A stretch of 64,000 bases of DNA from Trametes villosa (lineage: Eukaryota > Basidiomycota > Agaricomycetes > Polyporales > Polyporaceae): the NCBI GenBank assembly GCA_002964805.2, contig PUDQ02000071.1, forward strand, positions 1 through 64,000. The letters run 5' to 3'. Each line of letters starts with the position of its first letter. The first letter of the stretch is position 1. A program made the position numbers and the translations under genes. Below the pieces are notes generated by a model that had not been told where the DNA came from, ran no database searches, and saw nothing but the letters and a program-made list of their open reading frames with translations. This document shows positions 8,316 to 19,972 of the stretch, piece after piece.

Positions 8316-11248
8316 TTACGATTGATGAGGAACGAAGAAATCGTTTCTTATGGGGTGAGCTCCCAGCCAAATCCTGTAACGCCAATCCGACCCCGTGGGA
8401 AAATATTTTCAATCTCAGCTAACAAATCATTAGATCTGAAATAAGCGCCACATACAACTTCCACATACAAACATAGGGTTAGGGTCCCCATCCACTAGAA
8501 ACTTTAGGGTTAGACACTAGATCACCCACACAGCCACTCTGACTGCTGTGCTAATCTTGCTCTAATGCTCACGGGTGGGCGCCTGTGCAACCCTAGGTAG
8601 CACAGCATGGGCAATCACTTTGCCAACCGCTACCTAAAGCATCAGAGGGTACTAACAATGCTTCTATAGGGGCATACACATTGCTTGTCCCTTGAAAGTT
8701 GAATACTAATAGCACTATGGTATTGCACTGTGTTGACCATAGTTACCCTTTTGCTACAACCAAAGAACAATCACAACATCCAAGTTCGATACTCAAATAG
8801 GCAAAGTCTGCATGCCCCAGTGTAAAGATGTAGTGCAGGCAGTTGCTGGATGGACTACAGTGGACTGTACTAGAACACTATAATGGTTTGATTGGTAGAT
8901 GTGTTGAGTGCTGTATGTTATATGTTTACATGTACCATAGTCTTGACAACTTAGTATCGTGGTCAATGCCTCACTAGCTGCTATAGGCTTCTATTGAATG
9001 ATATGAACAGTGATGATTGCATAATCATGGATCATCAAGGGATCAAGCTATGGCACTGTACCTCCATCAGGTAGAGCTTTAGAGCTGCTTTATAGTGGTA
9101 TATAATGCATGCAATTTAGATACAAACTGGAGGAGGTGTGAGCCAAAAAGTGGCCATCATGGCTCCTAGTAGACACTTTCAAGCAGTATTTTGCTGAATT
9201 ACATGCATTGTGCAATGCAATTCCATCATTTCTCAGCACCATTCGATAGCCCTCAAAAACACCTTTCTGATGGTGTGCAATACTTGCAATTTGGAGAGAA
9301 AATGAATGAGTTATGATGAAAATACCGCAAAAAGCGCACATTTTTTAAGAAAATTTGGCTAAGGCCCTTAGGCGCTAGTAGAAGTCGCAGGTCCTGCGAC
9401 TTCTACTAGCGCCGGTCGGACTTAGCCATATCTCGCGTTTGGGCGCTTATTTTGCGGGAGGAAAAGGCTCCAGGAGGCTTGCTTGAAAATGTAGTAAAAT
9501 AGCTTTAGCGCAATAAGTAGAGGGTACAGAGCCACAGAAACAATCACATCAGGTAGCCCTTGACCATAGGTGTATTATGGAACAAAGATATACACCATTT
9601 AGTAAGGAGACGACTGTGTAAACAGCAATTTACTGCTTTTTGCTTGGTGAATAAGGCATTAATGGTCCAAAGGGACAGAGAGGTGCTTGTATCACAACTA
9701 CACCCTTGGATACTGTGCACACATGATCAGGGTCCAATGAGGTGTTAGGCATTCATACAGATTAGCTGTTAAATGCTGTACAAGCTCAATAAATGCTTTG
9801 TATACCCTGATGATGTGGAGATCTAAAACACTTTCCTAACGGCATATGACATGTGCCATTTGAAGCAGACCTGGAGAAGCAGTGACCCAAAAAACTAGAG
9901 GAGGGGGCAATAATGTAAACTATGGCTGAGAACAAACACAAATGCCTTCATTTTGGACCATTGAATGGTCCAAATTTTATAAATCATATGTCAACAGAAG
10001 GCTATGAGTCCGTAGAATCTAATGGTGTACATATTGGGATGTAATACCAACTCTAGCACTCATATGTCGGGCAACAAATGCCCATCAGTGCCACAATTCA
10101 GCCACATTCAGCTTCTACAGCTCTTATCTCAGTATAATGTGCACAAACCCCTCCCGTATTATATACCATTGGATTCAGCTTTTCACCCCTATACAATGGG
10201 ATATGCCACATGTTGCAAGGAAAGTCACAGGCTGTATGTATGCTCAAATCATGCTCAAAGTGGCAGCAGTGTCCAAGTGCTGAGCCATTGCTTTTGTGAA
10301 ATACATGAAATCCAGAAGGAAGGAGGGACATCAATGTAAGCTGTGGCTTTGTTTGGCTTGTGACACAAATCCCCTTGTGCCTCTAGTCCTAGTAGTTTAA
10401 CCAACAAGAAACAAGTCAATGGGATATTGGGACCGGCTTTCTACATCTATCCCATGGTGAATGATATGAGCCAAACATAGTCACAGGCCTTGAAACCATT
10501 GGTCATGTCGTATCACTATTTCTCTACTCAAGTGACCATTCAATTATGAATCACTTAGATGTACAGTAGCTGATTTTACCTGGGCAGATGCACCAATTTT
10601 GTTGAGCTGTCTCTGCTAATAGTCTGGGAATGCTAGTAGCATGATCTCACAAATGGATAAGACAGTAAGATTAAGGAGAAGACCCACTGAATCATCATAA
10701 AAAGCTTTTTGGCCAGTATTTGCCCACAAGCTGCAGCTCTATGACACCATGGCCAATTTGCAATGACTGTTGTTGGGGAATGTCATAGCTTATAAAGATG
10801 AACTGAGAACAGATACTCGTCCAGAATGCTTAGAAGCAAAACTTGTGTTTGAACATTCATTGATATATGATTATACATCCAGTACAGCTCAATCAGACAC
10901 AGACAGTAACATCAATAGCTTCCAGTTCTGTAGGGGCTGCCACCTAATGAGACAATTGCCACAAAGGGACATGTATGCTAACTGCTCCATCCATAGGAAA
11001 TAAAGCATACCCAGGGGAGTCAAGCAAATATTTTGTGGCCTTGCTGCAACAAGCAATATGCAGATCCAGATAACATGGTGTTGTCAGTGAATCTTGGATC
11101 TCGACATATGGAGGTACATGAAGGCCTTGCATCAAGGCGACACTATGCATGCTCCATATCAGCTTTTCAGTGTAGAAAGCATATAATCAAGATTGTTTAC
11201 AACACCACATCAATCGGATATGCCAGTATTGGCCCTCTTCCCCCAAGT
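8316..11248 (+). repeat. AT-rich repeat family, copy B (2.9 kb, full ends)
   Basis: It starts TTACGATTGATGAGG and ends with the conserved tail CATCAATCGGATATGCCAG ... TTCCCCCAAGT, both shared with copies C, D and F. The subterminal motif CGATTGATGAGG at the 5' end is the reverse complement of CCTCATCAATCG near the 3' end, a 12-bp internal inverted repeat. The AGGGTTAGGG-type motifs near 8475 and 8510 resemble the fungal telomere unit. There is no coding capacity I can support. It could be a large non-autonomous transposon; its class is unknown. Confidence 0.75.
9371..9413. repeat. Perfect 20-bp-arm palindrome inside copy B
   Basis: Arms 9371-9390 and 9394-9413 are exact reverse complements with a 3-nt loop. 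Outer arms continue imperfectly (GGCTAAG/CTTAGCC, then CCGCAAAAAGCGC versus GCGCTTATTTTGCGG), making a foldback about 140 bp long. The same hairpin sits at the equivalent place in copies C, D and F. Confidence 0.9.
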
Positions 11249-12767
11249 GCGTCCTAGAAACGGGACAGCAGTGGTCTGCACACTTGGAGCATGGAGCCGC
11301 GTAGGAGCACTTGCTAAAGAAGACAGTAGTATCCTGACCTGCGCACTGGACCTGTGCCTAGGCACGGGTGGGGCTGCACGAAGCCAATCTGTGGAGCTGG
11401 AATTGACTCGGAGGACAGCCACCTAGTTAGATAAACCCTGGAGGAAGCAAAAAACGCACTCGTGATCTTGGAGAACATCTCCAAAAGCCACGGAAGCCAA
11501 AAGGGGGGAGCCTGAGCCAAGGCCTGCAGCAAGAAGACATGGGCACTGGGGCAGCCTTGTGGACCCACAGTATGTGAACGAAGATGGACCCTGTTTCATG
11601 TGCCCAATAGAACCAGCAACGAGGTCAGTGACATGAAGTGCGGAAATAAGTGCCCCCAAGGGGCAGGGAACTTCACTGCAAGAACGGCCAGGGGCCCACA
11701 AAATATATATAAGGCACCTATAAATGACGGAAAAAATGCCAACACCCGTATGCCCATCATCCACCACACCCCAAACAAAGACTTACCTCCGCTCTTGCGC
11801 ATCCCTCCCACAGCCCAGGAGGACCGCTTCCACCACATCATTGAGTATGAGCATTGAGCGACTGGTCGCCAGGAGGCCCAGGGTGTCCAGCCGCCCGTGG
11901 TTTGAGCGGGGAGTGCAGTCCTGTTCCCAAACTGCATTGCCCCCTGGGCCAGCCACAAGTACATCAGCACGGTGGTCCTGAAGGATACCGAGGCAGACAT
12001 TGGTAACTCACATCACTATGGCAATGTGGTCTTCATCTTCTAGGAGACTGGCTTCATGGGCATACCAATATCATCCCTCAACAGGGGTGAGCAAGCCCCT
12101 ACCCCACCGAGAGCGAGGATCCGCACCCACCTTTTTCCAAGCACCACCGTACGCCCTTCGGCCCCCACCCGTCAGTCGACTCCATTGCGGCCACCAAACA
12201 AACCCTGACACCACGGCCATCAAACAAACCCTGACACTGCACTAGTCCCCTATGGACCTGTACACATTGGACTCATTAAAACACATTGGATAACAGCCCA
12301 CTGCTGCTAGGGCAGTACTAGCAAACATGTGGGGCTTAACATATCTAAGGGTATCTACGCCCTCTTTGTCATTTCCAGACATCGCAGCATCCATTGGATT
12401 ACACTTCTTCCAGTTGAATATCCCTGTGAATGAGTCATGCTCGGTATTCAGAGTGCCCCCATGCAGACACATGATTTCGATTTTGTTGACCCTATGCAGA
12501 CATCTTGACCAGTAGTGGAGCTTCAACTCACTAGCCAAAAGACTATTCTCTAGGCCGCTATGCCAAAGTCAGCGTCGATTTGAGCTTCCCATTTCTCATC
12601 TCAGTGTGATCTATCATTGATCTATCTCTGTATGCTGAGCTAGTAGTACTGCATACATCTTTTCTACACAGTATGGCACCATTGCCTGCACCTACTCACC
12701 TAGGGTTACACAAGCACCCGTTCAGGGGCATTAGAGGCAGGCAGCGGGCATTATGTGTGATTTATCA
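11249..12767. other. No supported gene; degenerate unique sequence
   Basis: More GC-rich than the flanking repeats. Several 80-130 codon frames exist on both strands (best on the - strand at 11596-12000 and 11423-11767), but none shows a recognisable domain. The coherent-looking pieces switch frame, so this is probably old decayed coding DNA. I did not recognise its source. Confidence 0.4.
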
Positions 12768-12875
12768 TGTCTGACAAGCTTTCCCATGCCTTCGGAGTTC
12801 AGAGCTCCACTTTCCCACACTTCGGAGCTGTCAACTCTGACTGGTTCCGGACTTAAAGCCCGCACGGCCCTAACA
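12768..12875 (-). repeat. Fragment of the TGTTAGGGCCGT LTR family
   Basis: Read on the - strand from 12875 it starts TGTTAGGGCCGTGCGGGC and continues with ACTTAAAGTCC-like and GGGAAAG motifs found at the start of the LTRs at 57425 and 58156. Only about 108 bp are present, so it is a 5' stub. Confidence 0.75.
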
Positions 12876-13618
12876 GCAGCTCATTGATCTGGCCACCCAT
12901 CCATTGCTTACTGGAGGAAAATCAGACATTCCCATCTACAGCAAGGTTGGTGTGTGCATTCCCCACTGGCTCAGGCCCACAACTCCTGCTGATGCATTCT
13001 CTACAGAATCCAATGACAAGGATGAGGACACTAGCCATCCTGCAGCCTATATCAAGATCTATGGTGCATTGATGAGCTCTTTAGAGACCAGCTGGGACCC
13101 ATTCCATACTCCACACTCTCCACCAGGAACAGCAGCAAGAGTGACAGCAATTACGGGCCAGCCCAGTACACCATTGACTACAATCTTCCTTTCCACATTT
13201 TCACAGGAAGCACATCAGACAGTGGCAGGCGCATGGACTCATCAAGTCCATGGAAACCCATCTCCACAATCTCAAATTCTTGCTCCCATCACTGCCGTCA
13301 AGCAACAATGTTACAGTACCCTGAACCACCTTACCCGCGATGGCTCCCAGCAGCACTTGGCACAGCAAGGGGTGACTACCAGCACAGCAGCAGGCACATG
13401 GACAAGCAACATTTAAACAATGTCCACGGTTAAAACAATGTTCTCCAAGGTTTGCCATGAACTCCCCCACAAATGTCTTGTCCATCAGAACAGCCACACA
13501 GAAAGGACCTACATGCACCACAAAGTTGCCCTAACATGAAAGCTGCTCAACATGAAGCCCAAATTTGTTCGAGCCTGATGCTGCTGAGAGCAAAGGCTGG
13601 AGCTCAAGTTGACAGTCA
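12876..13618. other. No supported gene; one 170-codon frame
   Basis: A + strand frame at 12904-13416 is rich in Ser, Thr, Pro and Gln and has no recognisable domain. Codon use is unremarkable and no introns or partner exons could be assembled. Listed only so the gap is not silent. Confidence 0.3.
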
Positions 13619-13745
13619 ACAAACTGTGGTCCAAGTTGAGCTGCTGAGGAAAGCAGACGACGCGGGCCGCAGGGAGAACGAGGCATGGGCCAGATATCTG
13701 ACAACAAACGCATTAAGTAAGCGAGCTATGGAGGAAACGAAATAA
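13619..13745 (+). repeat. Gene-fragment repeat, inverted partner at 17224-17345
   Basis: This reads as VQVELLRKADD, then a stretch rich in Arg/Glu, then ALSKRAMEETK and a stop. The DNA matches the reverse complement of 17224-17345, and a further scrap is at 17380. The pair flanks the broken copia remnant in opposite orientation. It is likely part of a repeated gene or element that I do not recognise. Confidence 0.6.
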
Positions 13746-14980
13746 ATGCTGTGAAGCGTTCCGTAAGAAAACCCAGAAGGTTGAGAGTTCAATTCCAGCT
13801 GGTGCCGGCGCATTTCTGGGCGCCGGCGCCTAAGAATTTCAGAATAGGAAGTAGGCACCGTGCGAGAGCACTGTGCAACGTCTGAAGTTACACGGACGCA
13901 AGGAACGTGAAGAATCACCGCATTCAACAAAATAACCCACTGGTGGGGTGCTCTACAACCAGTGTCATCCTGAGAGTGGTCAACAAGGTCGGCAGCAACC
14001 TGGACATTGTGAACTCCCTCAAAAGTAACACCATTGTCCTTGGCCACCTGATAAGCGGCACCCGCAATCATGCCTCTCACTGACCTTTAGCCATCTGCCT
14101 GTTTGCAGGTGTTCCGCCTCATATATCAGTTGTGTACTCTGGCAGTTACCACAACAATGACAGCGGGGCACCCACACATCCTCCCTGTGCTCAAGACATC
14201 ACCTGCAGCCAGGGGTACAACATATTGAGCCCAACAAGACTGTTGACATACTTCGGCCTGTGCTCTTATCCGCCCCAGGCAAGCTGGCATAGTTCCACTT
14301 TCTTGTCTGCGTTATCTCACCATGCAAAGAGGCCCGGCGCAAGCAGCAGGCACCCCCGTCTTTGCTCCCCGGCAATACCTTGAGATCATAGCTGTCCTAG
14401 AGCACACTCTCAACTTTGCACACACTTGACCACGCTACCCCATGCTCGATTTCAAGCTTTGTCTCCTTCATCAGACCCCAGAAGACTCTCCCGCACGTCT
14501 GTCAATATATATGCTCCCCTTATGTCTTTGTGTCCCACGCGGCAGCTCATTTATGGGAGTAGCATTACAAGGTAACCAGAATGTGTTGAGATGTGGGTAG
14601 TGGACTAACCCACTCTCAACAGATGTACAAATTATGACATCTCATGTCTACTTGGGGCAGGTCAAGGCTGCTGGGGGTCCAACCGCACAGAAACTCAGTA
14701 TCCTTGCCTACAGGCCTGTCAATGCATATTTGATAGACATCCAAATGTTCTGCAAAGAGCAGTTGTAGGGGTGGAATGACCACAATATCAAAGCTAGTCC
14801 TGACACTTCGTGGGCCTGCACCTACTGCACACTGTTCTGGCAGCGGCAAGACAAAATGTTGCCCCTCAGCTGGAGTGCCATCCCGGGTGGAAACTTCAAT
14901 TGTATTTCCGACATGTTCATAGAGAGCAAGGCTGAGATATAAAAGGCCCTTCCCAGGTATACTGACCCCACAGGATTCCC
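13746..14980. other. No supported gene; possible decayed coding on - strand
   Basis: The - strand frame from about 14940 down to 14616 (about 108 codons) has an even amino-acid mix and may be a fossil exon, but I cannot name it. The rest shows nothing recognisable. Confidence 0.3.
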
Positions 14981-16873
14981 TCAGATTTTCTGGGGAGAGG
15001 CCGTCTTCTTGCTGGTCCATGAGCTCAACCGGTCGTACTCCTCTGCCTGCCCAGATGCTACACCCTACGAGCTCTGGTATGGTCGCAAACCGGACGTGTC
15101 CCACCTCCGTGTTTGGGGCTGCACGGCATACATCCACGTCCAGCATGACCAGCGACAAGTCCTGTCTCCTCACATGGAGAAATGCGTCTTCATTGGGTAC
15201 CCGGAGGGCTACAAGGGCTGGAAGTTCTACAACCCCACGCCGAAGCGCACTGTCATCAGTGAACACGCTGAGTTTGATGAGCGGTTCTTCCCTGGTCTGA
15301 AGCGGTTGAGCACGGAGTCAGATCGCGTCGTTGCACCTCCAGCTCCCGCCCACGCCCCCGGGCCCATGGCCTCTCCCTACGCTGGCGAGCGCGATGCTCC
15401 TGTGCCGCATTTGGGGGGAGAGGACAAGGCTTTGCCTCCTGTGCAAAATGCCACCCAGGACCATCCCATTGCAGAGGACCCCCCGGAGCACGCCGACGAC
15501 AACTCCGATGTGGATGCGCCCTCGCCCCCAGGTCAGGCACCTGCCGGTCCACCTCCTCACGCAGTTGCGCCGCCGTCGCCGCCCATTCAGGCCTGGTGAG
15601 TGGGGGAAGGCCTCAAAGCCGCACTCCGCTGCCCCCTCTCCTGCGCCCTCTGCAGCTCCATCTCCATCTTCTCCTCCTGTCGACCATTCTGTGCGCCACC
15701 AGCATCCTCCCCTCAACTCCATCCCAGAGACCCCCTCGCCGCTCCAGTCGCCCCCAGACTCTCCCGTCGCGTCAGGGTCCATCTGGCACGCCCGCGAGCC
15801 CACGCCTGCGATTGCGGACTCTGAGGATGAGGATGAGAACGTCGAGGAAGCTGTCAACTTCGTCTTTGCTCGTTCTGAGCTCGATGATGATGAGGAGTGT
15901 GCACTCTTCGTTTCCGAGGCTGAGCCCTTGACATACGAGGAGGCCATGCGCCGTCCTGACGCGGACAAGTGGCGCAAGGCAATGGACGAGGAGCTGGCAG
16001 CGCATCGCTCCAATGGCACCTGGGAAGTCACTGCACTTCCCCCGGGCAAGTGGGCGATTGGCTGCAAGTGGGTCTTCTGCTTGAAGCACAAGGCAGATGG
16101 CTCCATCGAGCGCTACAACCTTGTTGCCAAGGGCTTCTCCCAGCGCCCAGGCTTCGAGTACACGGAGATCTTCGCCCCCACCATCCGCATGTCCTCCATC
16201 CGCCTCATCCTCGCTCAGGCAGTGCTCCAGGACCTCCACATGCGCTCCATCGACATCTCCCATGCCTTCATCAATGGCGACCTCGACGAGGAGCTGTACA
16301 TGAAGCCACCCCCTGCGTTCACCCAGAGCCAGTGGGGCGAGGTCTGGCACCTGCTCAAGTCGCTCTATGGCTTGAAGCAGAGCACTCGGATGTGGAACAA
16401 GAAGCTGCACACTGCGCTTCAGGAGCTGGGCTTCCGCCAGGTGCGCTCCCCTTGCCAGGTTCAACTCGACCCCTGGGGTCGCGCACTGGAAGGCTGCAAA
16501 GCATCTGCTTCGTTACCTGAAGGGCACAACCGACCTGCGCCTCACCTACCGTCCAGACCCGTCCCTTGACGCTGCGTTTGTTGCATTCTGCGATGCAGCT
16601 CATGGGGACAACCCGGACAACGGGAGGTCGACGGGAGGCTACCTGGTGCGCGTTGGCAGCGGTGCGATCAGCTGGAGCAGCAAACTGCAGCCCATTGTGA
16701 CGCTTTCCTCCGCGGAAGCTGAATTTGTGGCCGCAGTTGAGGCAGGCAAAGAGGTCTTCTGGGTGCGCAACATGTTCTCTGAGTTTGGGGCCCCAGTCGA
16801 CGGCGCATTCTTTTTTTGCATCGACAACCAGCCTGTGATAGAAGGAAATGCGCATGTGGACAAGGATGCTTAG
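14981..16873 (+). pseudogene. Ty1/copia integrase-RT-RNase H remnant
   Basis: Three pieces are visible. First, 14981-15599 is the C-terminal part of copia integrase (PYELWYGRKPDVSHLRVWG, then GYPEGYKGWKFY), ending in a TGA. Second, after a frame change near 15590, the frame to about 16440 holds the N-terminal half of reverse transcriptase (KWRKAMDEEL, CKWVFCLKHKADG, SIDISHAFINGDLDEELYM, LYGLKQS). Third, from about 16490 in another frame is RNase H (LRYLKGTTDLRLTY, STGGYLVRVG, LSSAEAEF), ending at the stop 16871-16873. The part that should carry the catalytic YVDD is deleted between the second and third pieces. No LTRs were found next to it. Confidence 0.9.
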
Positions 16874-17223
16874 GAAGTGGCACAGGGAAGCTCAAGCCCC
16901 GCACGCTTGCTGCCGGCATGCCTTCCGAAAAGCTCCCGCAGAGCGTAGGCTAAGGAAAAGGAGACCCACATTGCAGGGCGTCAGGAGCGTGCACGTGCAG
17001 CGTGGCCTTTGTTGCGCCGCAGCATGAAGTTGAAGGTGGTCTTGTAAGACACTGCATTTGAGGTAGCATCATGATGCAAAGCTGGTTGTGACACTGACCA
17101 GGTGACAGCCTTCTCAGCATGAACTCAACCCTGATGCCCGCCTTGTTTATGATCCAAAGTTCCTCTCTGCACCCTGAAGGTGGGTCTGTTGAATGTGGTG
17201 ATTCTTTGTGTTCTCACAGCACT
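16874..17223. other. No gene seen
   Basis: Sequence following the copia remnant. No LTR start, polypurine tract or supported frame was recognised. Confidence 0.3.
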
Positions 17224-17345
17224 TATTGTATGTCCTCCATAGCTCGCTTACTTAATGCTTTTGTTGTCGAATATTTGGCTCATGCCTCGTCCTCCCTGCG
17301 TTCCTTGTCGTCTGCTTTCCTCAGCAGCTCAACTTGGACCACAGG
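17224..17345 (-). repeat. Inverted partner of the 13619-13745 repeat
   Basis: On the - strand this again reads VQVELLRKADD, then a charged stretch with a TGA where the partner has Trp, then ALSKRAMED. A further 20-bp scrap of its start recurs at about 17380-17400. Confidence 0.6.
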
Positions 17346-18841
17346 TGAGATACAGGTTGTTTTTCATGTAATATACCCAGCAGCTCAACTTGGACCACGT
17401 GAGTGAGGAGAAAGAGTGGGAAGAGCATGAAAACAGGAGACAGCGAGACAGACGAGGACGCAGCAAGGAGTGCAGTAAGACAGAAGTGGATGAGGTGAGG
17501 AGGAAGAGAAGGTACAATGGTCCTCCCAATCTTACATGTTCCACCATCCCGACTCCGCCTGCCTCCGGCGACCACAAAATCCTTGTCAGATGTGCTATCA
17601 CCGAATAACACATCCATATCACTCTCGCTCTACCCCCTGAATGAACCAGAAATCTGAAGAATACAGAGGGAGAACTCGAGTATTTATCCAGGGGAAGGGT
17701 GAATGGAATCTGATAGTGCCAGAGATCGTAGAGGGTCAGGAGGGAGGGGACGGAGTGGAGGCTATGCGTGATGAAGGTAACGTATGAGGAGGCAGTGACC
17801 GTGAGGGCACCCGAGCATGACAAGAGAAGTGCCCATAGCCTCAACGGGCTCTGGTGTACGAGCGAGCGAGTATACATTCAGGGGCACACCAACCACCCGC
17901 CACTTTGTGGCACAACTGAATAGATTCCTGTTACAGATGTTCAAAAAAGAATATGGGCCCATCTTCGGTGACCTCCCCGTATTGAAACTTTGTCGTAGGG
18001 TTTAAAGGATGTACACATCAGACGGGCTCAGTCAATGCACGAGCGGACGGACCATATGGAGAGGATGGAGTGCACAGTGCACGTCCTCTTGTACATGTTG
18101 GTGATAGTTCACTCTTGCGGAAAGCATCCATGGTGCTCATCAAAATAGCATTCATGCGTGTTGCAGACGGCCAGAGGTCTGTCCAATCTGGGCACACGTC
18201 GCAAGCTGGCCTTGAACAACAACATACACTTCATGAGCTGCTCAGACAATGTCGCGCACCTCAATTACTCTTCAAGAGACCACCTCACTGGATCATCTTT
18301 GATTGGTTGGTCGGCGGCATTCGGGATCACGACAGAGGTCACCAGGGGGAGCACAGCAAAGTTGTGTTCTCCATGTGCTCGAAGATGGCGTGCCCATAGA
18401 ACAGCATGTGATCGTTGTCCTCGCTGCAGATGTATAGGATTTCCAGGGGCTCGATGTCTTCTGCGCGCATGCACCCCCCTGGGGTACGCAATGTTGGTGC
18501 ACGCCAACAAGGGGTTTGTGTACGATTCTTCTCCAGAAGCGCCTCACCGCACTGCGGATGGGTGCAGAACCCGTCTTGGGAGCATCAAAGGTGCCACTCA
18601 AGAAGTCTTGAACAGGCTGTTATGTATTCACACTCCCCATGTTGACATCCCCGCCCTAATAAATGGTCCCACCAATACCAGCCCTGGGTACTGCATGTTC
18701 ACCTATGCAAGAGTGCAGCTGTCCTAGGCCATTGCGACTCCTGGCACACTATCTCCCTGGCTCCACTGTGGTGTTAATGTGGCAGTTGGGGCCCCTGAAT
18801 CAGGCTGTTTCTGGTGAGCATAGACAAAACATCTCGACGTC
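17346..18841. other. Patchwork of short frames, nothing assignable
   Basis: The + strand 17390-17608 encodes a very charged short peptide. On the - strand, about 18500-18350 reads LEILYICSEDNDHMLFYGHA in one frame, which looks like genuine but decayed coding sequence. I recognise neither family and could not assemble a full gene. Confidence 0.3.
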
Positions 18842-19972
18842 TCAGCCCTCTCTCCCCCTAACCAGCGGTCTGAAGACGACCGAGCCCACCCCGGATGAGT
18901 AGACGACCTGGTTGTCCACCAGACGGATCGGAATGCGCAGAGGCTCGTAGTTGCGAAGCCAGGGACAGTGGGGAGTTGTATGAGACGTGGCCCCTGTGTC
19001 TGCATTCCAATCAACGTCAGCATCAAGCTGGAGAGGAGATAGAGCGTCCCCAGGGTCAGGGAGACGGAGACTTGCGCTGCCAGCAAACTCCTGGATGGAG
19101 GAGGACGTGGGGGACGTGTCCTGGGCCTTGTTTGCGCTCTCAGTGCGCGGCTTGCGCGGTTCCTGGGCCTGCTTCTGCGCGCGCTGGAACTTGAAGCACT
19201 GGGACATGGTGTGGTTGTCCCGGTGGCAGAACTCGCACTTGGAGCGAGGGGAGTGCGTTGCAGAGGCAGAGAGGGCGGTGGACGACGCCAGGGACGTCTC
19301 AGAGGTGTGGGAGCGGTTGATCTCGTGGTTCTGGAAGGCAGAGACGATGGTGGCCTTGCTGAGCTTGTCCTGGAGCAGGAGAGCGTCGATGAGGGAGGTG
19401 TACTGGTCCGGGAGGGCCCGGATGAGCGCCATGGACTGCAGCTCGTCGTTGAGGTCCTTCAGGGTGAAGTTCTGGGGGCGGAGATTCTGGATGGAGCGCA
19501 TGGACTCCTCAACGCGAGCAGAAAGCGAGGAGAGGGACTCATCCTCGCTTTTCCGGATGGAGAAGAGGGTGTTGTAGGCGTTGAAGCATGCCCCAGGGCG
19601 ACGGACGACGTGGGCAGCCTCCAGCTTCTTCCAGATCTCGACAGGATCGTCCTCAGAGCCAGCAAAGTGGATTCGCTGCTCAGGCTCCACAGCAAGGAAG
19701 ATCTCACCGGCAGCCTTCTCCTCGCGCCTCAGCCACTCCTTCTGCTTCTCCTCGTCCTCAGAGGGCATGGACTCGGTTCCCTTGACCAGAGACCAGAGGC
19801 CGTGCTTCGACAAGCATTGTAAGCATATTCCCTGCCATTGGTTCCACTGCCCATCACCTCTAGCAGCTTGAAAAGGACATTGGACCACATTTTGGAGCTC
19901 TCTAATGACAAACAAGACTATGCTCACGCGCCACACTTGTGCCCAATTGGGAGTGCATGGTTTGCATTGCAA
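18842..19972 (-). pseudogene. Ty1/copia Gag and protease fragment
   Basis: A 376-codon open frame runs from 19972 down to 18842. It contains a copia-type Gag domain (PVEIWKKLEAAH, then ALPDQYTSLIDALL), a zinc knuckle CEFCHRDNHTMSQC (CX2CX4HX4C), and the start of the aspartic protease (WNADTGATSH). The frame ends soon after the protease motif instead of continuing into integrase, and no integrase or RT follows on this strand. It is a 5' fragment of a copia element, opposite in orientation to the copia remnant at 14981-16873, so either an inversion split one element or two elements were joined. Confidence 0.85.

Noticed and set aside
11423..12000. Membrane protein gene on the - strand (Trp- and Leu-rich frames)
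   Set aside because: The hydrophobic translation looks like a wrong-frame reading; an alternative frame is more even in composition but short and broken.
13775..13830. tRNA or tRNA-derived SINE (GAGTTCAATTCC box-B-like motif)
   Set aside because: No matching acceptor stem, A box or cloverleaf could be drawn around it.
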